From: Actinacidiphila sp. DG2A-62
GTDB lineage: Bacteria > Actinomycetota > Actinomycetes > Streptomycetales > Streptomycetaceae
Assembly (NCBI RefSeq): GCF_035825295.1
Contig: NZ_JAYMGI010000002.1
Coordinates: forward strand, 7,640,001 to 7,704,000
Direction: 5' to 3'
Length of the DNA stretch: 64,000 nt
Below the pieces are notes generated by a model. The model had not been told where the DNA came from and made no database searches. It saw nothing but the letters and a program-made list of their open reading frames with translations. Shown here piece after piece: positions 50,538 to 58,055 of this stretch. A program made the position numbers and the translations under genes. Numbering within the stretch: the first letter of the stretch is position 1; each line of letters starts with the position of its first letter.

Positions 50538-50959
50538 CGCACGCGCCCCACGGGCCTCGCGCTCGGCGCACCCGCCGGCGTCGTCGGTGTCTCGTCCATC
50601 AGGCCCGATGATGCCAGGAAGACACGTCTGCGCACCGCCGCGTGAGCCGATCCCCCCGGCCGCGCCCTGCCGCCCGGCAGCCGACGTCCGCACCCGGCAA
50701 CGCCAAATCCGGCGTCCTCCGCCGCCGCGCGCCTGCCGGCCGCGCCGCGCGGCCGCGCGTACCGCCACGCCGCCGCGCGTACCGCCACGCGCCCGTGTGC
50801 CCGCTTCGTCCCCGCGACCGAGCGGCAACGGTGGGGATGTCCTGGCAATGAAGTGAGCCGGGTGGTTCACTTCAGGGGACAGGTAGGTCCGGGCCACGGA
50901 CGGACGGGCCGGGAGTGGTGACGCGGGCGCCGGTTCGGCCGGTGTCGAGGAGGGCGCGT
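50538..50959. other. Divergent region between TetR regulator and hydrolase
   Basis: No gene is recognised in 422 bases. A 15-bp direct repeat (CGCGTACCGCCACGC, 50757-50771 and about 50775-50789) occurs in its middle. The inverted repeat at 50850-50873 is the main regulatory candidate. GAGGAGGG at about 50947-50954 is the ribosome-binding site of the hydrolase. Confidence 0.5.
50850..50873. promoter_or_regulatory. Inverted repeat upstream of alpha/beta hydrolase
   Basis: GAAGTGA (50850-50856) and TCACTTC (50867-50873) are exact 7-bp arms separated by 10 bp, in an A+T-richer patch 87 bp upstream of the hydrolase start. It is a plausible TetR site. The nearest candidate is the divergent regulator. 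Confidence 0.6.
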
Positions 50960-51814
50960 ATGGAACGCACGATCGAACTGTCGGCCGGGACGATCGCGTA
51001 CGGTGACAGCGGCGGCGACGGACCGCCGGTGGTGATGCTGCACGGCCTGATGATGGACGGCTCGCTGTGGGACGGCCCGGCCGCCGAACTGTCGTCGGCC
51101 TACCGCTGCCTGACGCCGACGCTGCCACTGGGCGCGCACCGCCGGGCGATGCTCCCGGACGCGGACCTGTCGCTGCCGGGCGTGGCCCGTCTCGTCGCGG
51201 AGTTCCTGGAGCGGTTGGACCTGGCCGACGTCACGCTCGTCGGCAACGACACCGGCGGCGCGGTGGTCCAGACGGTGGTCGCCGAGGGCCTCGCCGACCG
51301 GGTGGGGCGGATCGTGCTCGCCTCCTGCGAGGCGTTCGACAACCTCCCGCCCGGCCTCACCGGGCGGACGCTCGCCCTCGCCGGCAAGCTCTCGCCCGGC
51401 GCGTTCGGCCTGTTCATGCAGCAGATGCGGCTGCGCCCGGTACGCCGGCTGCCGATCGCCTTCGGCCTGCTCACCCGCGCCGGCGACGAGGCGACGGCGC
51501 GCTGGATGCGGCCGGTGCTGACCCAGCCGGAGATCCGCCGCGACACCGTCCGCATGCTGCGGGCCGTCCTCGACGACCGGCAGGCCCTGGTCCGGGCGGC
51601 CGAGAAGCTGCCGTCCTTCGACCGGCCGGCCCTCGTCGTCTGGGCGGACCGCGACCGCGTCATGCCGCCGGAGCACGGCCGCCGGCTGGCCGAACTCCTG
51701 CCGCACGCACGGCTGGTGGAGATCCCGCACGACCGCACGCTGCTCGCACTGGACCGGCCGCGCGAACTCGCCGCCGCCATCGGCGACTTCGCGTCCGACC
51801 GGACCCCGGTGTAG
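50960..51814 (+). CDS. Alpha/beta hydrolase with Asp nucleophile
   Basis: A 284-residue alpha/beta hydrolase. The ATG at 50960 has GAGGAGGG 6 bp upstream. The oxyanion HG motif is VVMLHGLMMDG (28-29). The nucleophile elbow reads VGNDTGGA with Asp97, the residue used by haloalkane dehalogenases and epoxide hydrolases. The acid is likely Asp in ADRD. The usual catalytic His position reads IPHDRTLLALDRP, where the motif carries Thr rather than His; a nearby His cannot be shown to take its place. This group is common in actinobacteria and its reactions are unknown. It is likely regulated by the adjacent TetR protein. Confidence 0.85.
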   Translation: MERTIELSAGTIAYGDSGGDGPPVVMLHGLMMDGSLWDGPAAELSSAYRCLTPTLPLGAHRRAMLPDADLSLPGVARLVAEFLERLDLADVTLVGNDTGGAVVQTVVAEGLADRVGRIVLASCEAFDNLPPGLTGRTLALAGKLSPGAFGLFMQQMRLRPVRRLPIAFGLLTRAGDEATARWMRPVLTQPEIRRDTVRMLRAVLDDRQALVRAAEKLPSFDRPALVVWADRDRVMPPEHGRRLAELLPHARLVEIPHDRTLLALDRPRELAAAIGDFASDRTPV

Positions 51815-51846
51815 CGCCGGGCGGGCGGTTCGCGAGCACGCCGCGG

Positions 51847-51900
51847 GGGTTCCGCCGCAGGCGCGCGGCGGGGCCCCGGCGCGCGCCTGCGGCGGAACCC
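51847..51900. terminator. Strong hairpin terminator, convergent genes
   Basis: A perfect 20-bp stem (51847-51866 with 51881-51900) encloses a 14-base loop. It lies 33 bp after the hydrolase stop and 61 bp after the convergent FMN-reductase gene, so it can terminate both. Confidence 0.9.
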
Positions 51901-51960
51901 GGCCGGCACTCGGGCGGGACCTGGGCGGGGACGAGCGGACAGCGCGCCGCCGACCGGGCG

Positions 51961-52545
51961 TCAGGCCGCGGCGGTCGCGGCCTTCGCCTCCCGCACGCCG
52001 CGCAACGCGCCCGCCCAGGCGATGACTTGGCCGAGCATGTCGCGAACGGAGGCGTCGAGGCCCTCTCCCGCGACGAAGCCGCCGGTGGCGAACGAGGGGA
52101 TCAGCGGCACGGCTGGCTGCGCGCGGACCGTGGCCACCTGGAGTTCGGCGAGGACGAGCCGCAGCGCCTCCGCGGCGCGGACGCCGGCCGCCCAGCCGCC
52201 GTAGCTGACGATGCCGGCGGCCTTGTCGTTCCACTCCCGGTAGACGTAGTCCAGCGCGTTCTTCAGCGCCCCCGGGTAGGAGTGGTTGTACTCCGGGACG
52301 AGGAAGACGAAGCCGTCGAGGCCGTCGACCACCCGGGACCAGTCGTGGGTGTGCGGGTGCGCGTACTGCCGGAGGTTCGGGTTGCCGGCCTCGTCGAGGT
52401 TGCCCAGACCACGGTCGGCGAGGTCGACCAGTTCGTAGTCGGCGCCGCCGTGGGCGCGTGCGGTGTCGAGCAGCCACGCGGCGATCCGGTCGCCGCGGCG
52501 GCCGGGCCGGGTGCTGCCGAGGATGATGCCGATGCGCAGGGCCAT
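51961..52545 (-). CDS. NADPH-dependent FMN reductase
   Basis: A 194-residue flavodoxin-like protein. The FMN-phosphate motif GSTRPGRRGD starts at residue 10. Further signatures are FLVPEYNHSYPGALKNALDYVYREW and GIVSYGGWAAGVRAAEALR. Family members reduce FMN, quinones, azo dyes or chromate. It is divergent from a MarR regulator across a region with a strong inverted repeat, so expression is probably induced by a ligand of that regulator. Confidence 0.92.
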   Translation of the reverse strand: MALRIGIILGSTRPGRRGDRIAAWLLDTARAHGGADYELVDLADRGLGNLDEAGNPNLRQYAHPHTHDWSRVVDGLDGFVFLVPEYNHSYPGALKNALDYVYREWNDKAAGIVSYGGWAAGVRAAEALRLVLAELQVATVRAQPAVPLIPSFATGGFVAGEGLDASVRDMLGQVIAWAGALRGVREAKAATAAA

Positions 52546-52560
52546 GGTGCCCCTTCCGTA

Positions 52561-52609
52561 GGAGTTGTCGTGTCAACTCTAGGTCGGATCGAGTTGAAGT
52601 GACAACTCC
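52561..52609. promoter_or_regulatory. MarR-type operator between divergent genes
   Basis: GGAGTTGTC-GTG-TCAACTC (52561-52579) and GAGTTGA-AGT-GACAACTCC (52591-52609) are inverted copies of the same 19-bp element, differing only in the central 3 bp. Each half is itself an imperfect palindrome (GTTG/CAAC), as in MarR operators. The pair spans the region between the FMN reductase and MarR starts. Confidence 0.8.
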
Positions 52610-52633
52610 GCAGGTCCCGCTAGACTTCAGGGC

Positions 52634-53092
52634 ATGGTGGAGACCCGCGGGCTGGAGCCCGAGGAGTGGGAGCTCTGGGATTCCTGGACGCGCGCGCAGC
52701 GGCTGCTGGTCAGGGAGCTGGAGCGCGGCCTGCAACGCGACTGCGGCATCTCGAAGGCCGAGTTCAGCGTGATGGTGACGCTCCTGCGGGCGTCGGGCGA
52801 CGTGATGCGCGTGCGCGAGCTGGCCGAGTCGCTCGACTGGGACAAGAGCCGCGTCTCCCACCAGCTGACGCGCATGGAGAAGCGCGGCTTCGTGGAGCGG
52901 ACCGAGTACGGCGCCGACGGCCGCCGCGCGGGCGTCGGCCTCACCGCGGAGGGCCGCGACGCCGTGCGCGGCGCGCTGCTCGTGCACGGCGGCAACATCC
53001 GCCGGCACTTCCTCGACACTCTGACGCCCGAGCAGAGCGCCGTCCTGCGGACGTGGAGCGAGCAGGTGGCCGAGCGCCTCGAACCGCGCTAG
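52634..53092 (+). CDS. MarR-family transcriptional regulator
   Basis: A 152-residue regulator with the winged helix-turn-helix at about 40-110 (LLRASGDVMRVRELAESLDWDKSRVSHQLTRMEKRGFVERTEYGADGRRAGVGLTAEG). The C-terminal dimerisation helix is TPEQSAVLRTWSEQVAERL. The start is ATG 52634; the ribosome-binding site is weak. It most likely represses itself and the divergent FMN reductase through the repeats at 52561-52609. Confidence 0.92.
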   Translation: MVETRGLEPEEWELWDSWTRAQRLLVRELERGLQRDCGISKAEFSVMVTLLRASGDVMRVRELAESLDWDKSRVSHQLTRMEKRGFVERTEYGADGRRAGVGLTAEGRDAVRGALLVHGGNIRRHFLDTLTPEQSAVLRTWSEQVAERLEPR

Positions 53093-53143
53093 CCCGCGGC
53101 CCGCGGAGGCGCGAGGCGCGGAGGCGCGAGGCGCGGAGGCGCA

Positions 53144-53226
53144 CGCCGCGAAGACGCGAGGCGCGGAGGCGCGGCCTGCGGAGCCGTACGCCGCGAAGGC
53201 GCGAGGCGCGGAGGCGCGGCCTGCGG
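53144..53226. repeat. 38-bp direct repeat in GC-rich array
   Basis: The 38-bp stretches 53144-53181 and 53189-53226 differ at one base and lie in an array of GGCGCGAGGCGCGGA-type units (53100-53226) downstream of the MarR gene. No stem or gene is evident. Its function is unknown. Confidence 0.75.
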
Positions 53227-53315
53227 CGGGCGTGGGGCGCCCGGCGTGCGCCGCCGGGCGGCGCACGCGGACGCGGCCGGCGGACGCGGGATGGGTCAGC
53301 CGGGCGGCCGGCGGC

Positions 53316-53975
53316 TCAGGCCGGCGTGGGCGGCGGGGTGGGGGAGGGGCGCCGGGAGACGGCGCGGGCGACGCGGGACTCCAGGGCCGCCCGGCACTCC
53401 GGCCACTCCGCGGCGACGACCGAGAAGATCGCGGAGTCGCGCAGACCGCCGTCCTCGCCGGGCGCCCAGGAGCGCGACCAGTTGCGCAGCACGCCCTCGA
53501 AGCGCGCGCCGACCGCCTCGATCGCGGCCCGTGAACGGGCGTTGCGCGCATCGGTCTTGAGGTCGACCCGGGCCACGCCCCACTCCTCGAAGGCGTGCCG
53601 GAAGAGCAGCAGCTTGGCCTCCGAGTTGACGCCCGTGCCCTGCGCGGAGCCGGCCAGCCAGGTGAACCCGACCTCGACCGCGCACAGTTCCTCGCCGTCC
53701 GGCCACGGCCGCGGGTCCCAGAACGACGTCGCCCCGACCGCGCGCCCGGTCTCCTTCGACACCTGCGCGTAGGGGATCAGACGCCCCGCCGCCGCGCGCG
53801 CGAGCTGCGCGTCGACGTACTCGCCGACCTCGGCCGCGGTCGGCACCCATGTGAAGCCGTACGACGAGCGGTCCTCCTCCGCGGCCACCGCGAGGTCCGC
53901 CGCGTGCCGGTGCCCCAGCGGCTCCAGCCGCACCAGCGTCCCGTCGAGCGCCGGCGCCTCGAACCTCGTCCCCAT
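53316..53975 (-). CDS. GNAT-family N-acetyltransferase (RimJ/RimL-like)
   Basis: A 219-residue protein. Motifs are LDGTLVRLEPLGHRHAADLA at the start, a central EVGFTWLAGSAQGTGVNSEAKLLLFRHAFEEWGVARVDLKTDARNARSRAAIEAVGARFEGVLRN typical of RimJ/RimL acetyltransferases with the acetyl-CoA loop, and a Pro/Thr tail. The substrate is unknown (an N-terminal amino group or small amine). A hexanucleotide repeat lies just upstream of its start codon, in the place of the ribosome-binding site (see repeat entry). Confidence 0.9.
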   Translation of the reverse strand: MGTRFEAPALDGTLVRLEPLGHRHAADLAVAAEEDRSSYGFTWVPTAAEVGEYVDAQLARAAAGRLIPYAQVSKETGRAVGATSFWDPRPWPDGEELCAVEVGFTWLAGSAQGTGVNSEAKLLLFRHAFEEWGVARVDLKTDARNARSRAAIEAVGARFEGVLRNWSRSWAPGEDGGLRDSAIFSVVAAEWPECRAALESRVARAVSRRPSPTPPPTPA

Positions 53976-53984
53976 GGCCTGTCA

Positions 53985-54020
53985 CCGTTCCCGTTCCCGT
54001 TCCCGTTCCCGTTCCCGTCC
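53985..54020 (-). repeat. Hexanucleotide repeat (CCGTTC)5 upstream of the acetyltransferase
   Basis: Five perfect CCGTTC units at 53985-54014 followed by CCGTCC. On the coding (minus) strand this is a run of GAACGG ending 9 bp before the ATG, where each unit supplies a GGGAAC-like ribosome-binding sequence. Copy-number change would alter spacing by 6 bp steps. Confidence 0.85.
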
Positions 54021-54154
54021 GCGTGCCGCTCCCCGCCGCACGTCCTCACCGCGCGTCGCGCGCGCCCTGCCGGGCCGGGATCCTCGCAGCCAGGGGGTCG
54101 CCGTGTCGTGCGGATTTCCGCCCGCGCGTCGGCCGGCGGGCGGACGCTGTCCGC

Positions 54155-55438
54155 TCACAGGCCGTACGCCTCCAGCGCGTTGGTGCGGCCGATCATGGTG
54201 GCGACGCGGCGGGCGTCGGCCGCGGACCAGTCGCCCGCGGCCACCCAGGCGCCGATCGCCGCGGCGGTCGCACGGCGCCACAGCACCGCGCCCACGTAGT
54301 GGAGTTCGGGCGGCCCCCAGGCATCGGAGGAGAACAACAGGCGGCCGAACGGGGCGAGTTCCATGGATTCCGCGACCACCGCGGCGGCACGCGCGCCGAC
54401 ATGGTTGAGCGCGAGGCCGACATCGCAGTAGACGCGGTCGAACGCCTGGGCCAGATAACCCGCTTCCCGGTGGTACGGGTAGCAGTGCAGCAGCATCACC
54501 GGCACGGCGGCGACCGCGGGCTGCCGCAACAGGTCGGTCAGCAGCAGCGGGTTGACCCGGTGCAGGTCCAGGTCCCGGTCGCCGAAACCGGTGTGGACCT
54601 GCACCGGAAGACCGAGCCGCACCCCGCAGTGGACGCCGAAGCGCAGCAGCACGGGGTCCGCGAGCCGTGGGCGGCCCGGCGCCCGCGCCGACTCGGCCAG
54701 CCAACGGGCCGCGGCCCGGCGCACCGCGTCGGCGTCCGGCTCGCTCCAGTCCAGGTCGAAGCCCGCGCGGTAGCCGACCACCGTCTTCACGCCGACCGCG
54801 CCACGCGCCACCGCCGCACGCAGCAGATCGCGGTAGGCGTCGGCGTACCCGCGCCCGTCCGTCGCGCCCTGCCCGGCCAGGGTCGCGGCCACCTCCTCGG
54901 CCACCGCCTCCAAGCGCACCACCTCGTGCGCCGTGCTGCCCGCGACCTGTGCCAACTCGCCCGGGGACAGCAGCCGTTCGGCCGCGTGACCGGCGTCGAC
55001 GATCCAGCGGTCGACGCCGGCCGCCGGCAGCAGCCGCGCCGCCACCTCGGCGTCGCCCAACACCGCCCGCCGCGCCCAGTAGTCCTCGGCGGGCGCGTGC
55101 GCGGGCAGGTCGAGCAACGGCGCGCACCAGCGCCGTACGGCGAAACCGAGGTGGGTGTCGAACGCCGTGGTCCCGGCCGGAATCCCGCCCGTGGAGCCCT
55201 CGTTGAGCGACTCCTCGAACTCCGTACGCCCCAGGGGCCCGCGGAACGCGCCGTGCGCGTGGTGGTCCACCAGCCGCAACCCGGCGGTGAACTCGGCCAG
55301 TCGCGCGACCTCGGCGGACCCGGTGCTTCCCACGGCGGACCCGGCGCCGGCGGCGGTCCGGGACGTCGTCCCGGTGGGCTGGGACGTCGTCCCGGTGGGC
55401 TGCGCGGTCCCGCCGCTCCCGGCGGCGCTGGTGTTCAC
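54155..55438 (-). CDS. Amidohydrolase coupled to glutamine-synthetase-like enzyme
   Basis: A 427-residue protein of the metal-dependent hydrolase superfamily (the FluG N-terminal type). A Thr/Ser/Gly-rich start precedes LVDHHAHG with the HxH metal ligands, VQVHTGFGD, LLHCYPYHREAG and the catalytic Asp in LFSSDAWGPPE. The GTG at 55438 overlaps the stop of the upstream glutamine-synthetase gene by 4 bp; an alternative GTG at 55447 also exists. Coupled translation indicates the two work in one pathway, probably a gamma-glutamyl intermediate or amide released by hydrolysis. Confidence 0.85.
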   Translation of the reverse strand: MNTSAAGSGGTAQPTGTTSQPTGTTSRTAAGAGSAVGSTGSAEVARLAEFTAGLRLVDHHAHGAFRGPLGRTEFEESLNEGSTGGIPAGTTAFDTHLGFAVRRWCAPLLDLPAHAPAEDYWARRAVLGDAEVAARLLPAAGVDRWIVDAGHAAERLLSPGELAQVAGSTAHEVVRLEAVAEEVAATLAGQGATDGRGYADAYRDLLRAAVARGAVGVKTVVGYRAGFDLDWSEPDADAVRRAAARWLAESARAPGRPRLADPVLLRFGVHCGVRLGLPVQVHTGFGDRDLDLHRVNPLLLTDLLRQPAVAAVPVMLLHCYPYHREAGYLAQAFDRVYCDVGLALNHVGARAAAVVAESMELAPFGRLLFSSDAWGPPELHYVGAVLWRRATAAAIGAWVAAGDWSAADARRVATMIGRTNALEAYGL

Positions 55439-56787
55439 GAGGTCCACGCGAAGCGGAAGCGGTCGGCCAGGGCGGGCACCGGCAGTTCGCCGTAGGTGGT
55501 CTGCTCGTGGCGGCGCACCGCGAGCGTCGCGTCGAGAATGTCGTCGCCGACGATGTCCCGGGCGAGAGCGGAGGCCGCGAGGGCGTCGAGGGCCGCGCCC
55601 TGGTCGACCGGCAGACGCACGGCCGAGGGATCGGTGGACGGGTCCACCCGTACCTCCGGGGGGAGTTCGGCGCCCCGGGCGACGCCTCGCACCGCCAGAC
55701 CGAGGACCGCGGCGGTCGCGAGGTAGACGTTCGCCGCCGGATCACCGCACTTGACCTCGACGTTGGCGCCGTGCGGATTGCCCCGCGTCGCGGCCACCAG
55801 CCGCACCGCGGCCTCGCGGTTCTCCAGCCCCCAGCACGCGTAGGCGCCCGCCCACGAACCAGGAACGAGCCGCGCGAAGGAGAGCACCGAGCCGGCGAGC
55901 AGTGCCACGGTCTCCGGCAGACCGGCCACGATGCCGCCGAGCATCGCCGCCCCCTCCCGCGTCAGCCCGTGCGGGCCCTGCCCGCCGGACAGCAGCGGGA
56001 CGCCCGCGCGCTCCAACGACAGGTGCACATGCGCGCCGTTGCCCGCGCCGCCGCCGAACGGCAGCGGCGAGAACGACGCCAGCAGGCCGTGCGCGCGCAC
56101 CACCCGCCCGATCACCAGTCGCGCCAGCACCACCCGGTCGGCCGACTCCAGCGGCGCGGACGGCGACAGCGACACCTCGAACTGCCCGGTGCCGAACTCC
56201 GCGTGCACTTGCTCGACCGGTGCGCCGGCCTCCTCCAGCGCGTCGGTCAACTCCGCGGCGAGGCCGCCGTGTTCGAGCAGCGTGCCGAGTCCGTACGGCT
56301 GCCAGCGGCGCTCCGGCAGCGGCTCTCCCGCGGCGTCGGTGAGGGTGAACTCCAGCTCATGGCCCACCGTCGCGGTCAGTCCGGCCGCCTCGGCCGCCGC
56401 CTGCACCCGGCGCAGCCGCCCGCGGGCACAGCCCGGCCACTCCTCGCCGTCCTGGCCGAACACCTCGGCCGGCGCCCACGCGTACCCGTCGCCGATCGCG
56501 CGGGCCGCCGCGAGGTCGGCGCGCAGCCGCAGATCGCCGACGACGCCCAGGCGCTCGGTGAACACGATGGTGTTGTCGACGCAGAACGAACCCCAGGTCG
56601 GCGAGGCGCCCATGCCCGAACGGTGGAACTCCCCGATCCGCCGCAGCGGCACCGACTTCGCGCGCGCCACGCCGCCCATGTCCACCACCGACCCGACCAG
56701 CACCCGCACCCCGGCGGTGCCCAACTCCGCCCGGTACTGCGCCACATCGGCGTCGGACAGCACGGGCAGCGACTCGCTGAGCGGCAC
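55435..56787 (-). CDS. Glutamine synthetase-like (gamma-glutamyl ligase family) enzyme
   Basis: A 450-residue protein of the type I/III GS fold, from GTG 56787 with GGAGG 5 bp upstream. The N-terminal beta-grasp domain holds VLVGSVVDMGGVARAKSVPLRRIG. The catalytic domain has GHELEFTL, the Glu in EFGTGQFEVSL, NGAHVHLSL and ENREAAVRLV-type residues. It is not the housekeeping GS: no adenylylation Tyr motif, and it resembles enzymes that ligate glutamate to amines or aromatic substrates. Together with the downstream amidohydrolase it is the bacterial, two-gene counterpart of fungal FluG. Confidence 0.85.
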   Translation of the reverse strand: MPLSESLPVLSDADVAQYRAELGTAGVRVLVGSVVDMGGVARAKSVPLRRIGEFHRSGMGASPTWGSFCVDNTIVFTERLGVVGDLRLRADLAAARAIGDGYAWAPAEVFGQDGEEWPGCARGRLRRVQAAAEAAGLTATVGHELEFTLTDAAGEPLPERRWQPYGLGTLLEHGGLAAELTDALEEAGAPVEQVHAEFGTGQFEVSLSPSAPLESADRVVLARLVIGRVVRAHGLLASFSPLPFGGGAGNGAHVHLSLERAGVPLLSGGQGPHGLTREGAAMLGGIVAGLPETVALLAGSVLSFARLVPGSWAGAYACWGLENREAAVRLVAATRGNPHGANVEVKCGDPAANVYLATAAVLGLAVRGVARGAELPPEVRVDPSTDPSAVRLPVDQGAALDALAASALARDIVGDDILDATLAVRRHEQTTYGELPVPALADRFRFAWTS

Positions 56788-57030
56788 GGGAACCTCCACG
56801 GCGGGCGGACCAGGGGCGCGGGGGCGGCTCGGCTCGGCGCCCGGACCCCCGCCTGCGGGCGGGAGAGTCGCCCGACCGCCCACCACGCTACCGCCGGGGC
56901 CCACCGCTCCCGCAGACCTTCACGCGCCCCGCGCGTACGCGTCGCCGCACGTCGTACACCGGGAGTCGCACACCGTGAGTCGCACACCGCACGTCGCACA
57001 CCGCGCGTCGCACACCGGGAGCCGAGCCGC

Positions 57031-57705
57031 TCAGTAGCCGCGGCGCAGCGACGTGATGCGGGCCTCGTCCTTGCGGCGGGCGCGGCGGGCCCGCTCCTCG
57101 GCCAGCTCGGCGACCGCCTGGTGCAGCGCGTCCAGGACCGCCACGACCTGAGAGCCGAGCGCGTCCGGCGGTTCGGGCTGCAGCACGCCGGTGCCGACCG
57201 CGCAGGCCAGTGCGACGAGCAGCGGCTCGTCGGCCGACCAGCGGTGGGCGGCCCGGCGGCGCTCGGGCGAGTCGGCCAGCACGACGCGCCCGGGGGTGAG
57301 CAGCCCCCAGCGCCGCCGCCGCTCGCGGGTCAGCCGCCCCTCCGCCTCGAAGGCGTCGAGATACGCGCCGGTCAGATCACGCCCCCGGCGCCACAGCCAG
57401 TCCTCGACGGTCTCGGGCTCGCCCCGCGGTCCCGCGGCGAGCGCCGCCGCGGCCTCGCCGAGCATCCGGTCGCCGGCCCAGCCCGCACCGCCGTCGCCGC
57501 CCGCGCCGCCCGCCCCGTCCCCGATCGCCGCGCCCCCGCCCGCCGACCGCGGCACGATCCGGTCGCCGTCGAGCACCGCGGCGTCCAGCTTCAGCAGGTC
57601 GACCAGCTCCGCCGCCGCGAGCCCGAGCGACAGGTCGCCGCGCTCCACCGACCGGGCGGACGGCAGGTCCAGCGTGATCGTCAGAAGGTCCCGAGCGGTG
57701 GTCAT
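57031..57705 (-). CDS. GOLPH3/VPS74-like protein
   Basis: A 224-residue protein from ATG 57705 (GGGGAG upstream), matching the bacterial GPP34 (GOLPH3) family: LLTITLDLPSARSVERGDLSLGLAAAELVDLLKLDAAVL at the start, LLTPGRVVLADSPERRRAAHRW and LACAVGTGVLQPE later. A Gly/Ala-rich loop (about 55-80) interrupts the first third. Family members bind phosphatidylinositol phosphates in eukaryotes; actinobacterial copies have no assigned role. There is no membrane helix or signal. Confidence 0.85.
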   Translation of the reverse strand: MTTARDLLTITLDLPSARSVERGDLSLGLAAAELVDLLKLDAAVLDGDRIVPRSAGGGAAIGDGAGGAGGDGGAGWAGDRMLGEAAAALAAGPRGEPETVEDWLWRRGRDLTGAYLDAFEAEGRLTRERRRRWGLLTPGRVVLADSPERRRAAHRWSADEPLLVALACAVGTGVLQPEPPDALGSQVVAVLDALHQAVAELAEERARRARRKDEARITSLRRGY

Positions 57706-58007
57706 GAGCGGTGCTCCCCGGAAGACGCCACGGCCGGCCGGTCCGGCACCCCCGCCGCCCGGCCACCCGCCCATTATCCCTCCCGGCGATCATCGTGCCC
57801 GCCCGGTTCCGCCGCCGGGCTGCGGCAGGGCGTCGCTCCCCGGCCCCGGCGCCCGCCCGCACCTGGTCGCCGCACGCGAGGCGGCGCCGCGGTGCGGGCA
57901 GGGCGGGCGCCGCACCGCGCGGGACACGGGCCGTGCGTCGCGGGCGAGGGTGATCGTGGGCACAGTGGTGACAGATGGGGCCCGTGTCGGTTGAATGCCG
58001 TACGCGT
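57706..58007. other. Intergenic region between GOLPH3-like and PL8 genes
   Basis: No gene is recognised in these 302 bases between divergently transcribed genes. GC-rich tracts fill most of it; no clear promoter hexamers are seen apart from the A+T-richer patch at about 57955-57990. The LacI-type operator follows at 58008. Confidence 0.45.
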
Positions 58008-58025
58008 GCAGCAAGCGCTTACTGC
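58008..58025. promoter_or_regulatory. LacI-type palindromic operator before PL8 lyase
   Basis: GCAGCAAGCGCTTACTGC is an 18-bp palindrome with a single mismatched pair and the perfect centre AAGCGCTT. It has the central CG step of LacI/GalR operators and lies 31 bp upstream of the lyase start codon. Confidence 0.75.
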
Positions 58026-58055
58026 TCCTGGAACCCCACACCCCGGAGGGCCGTC

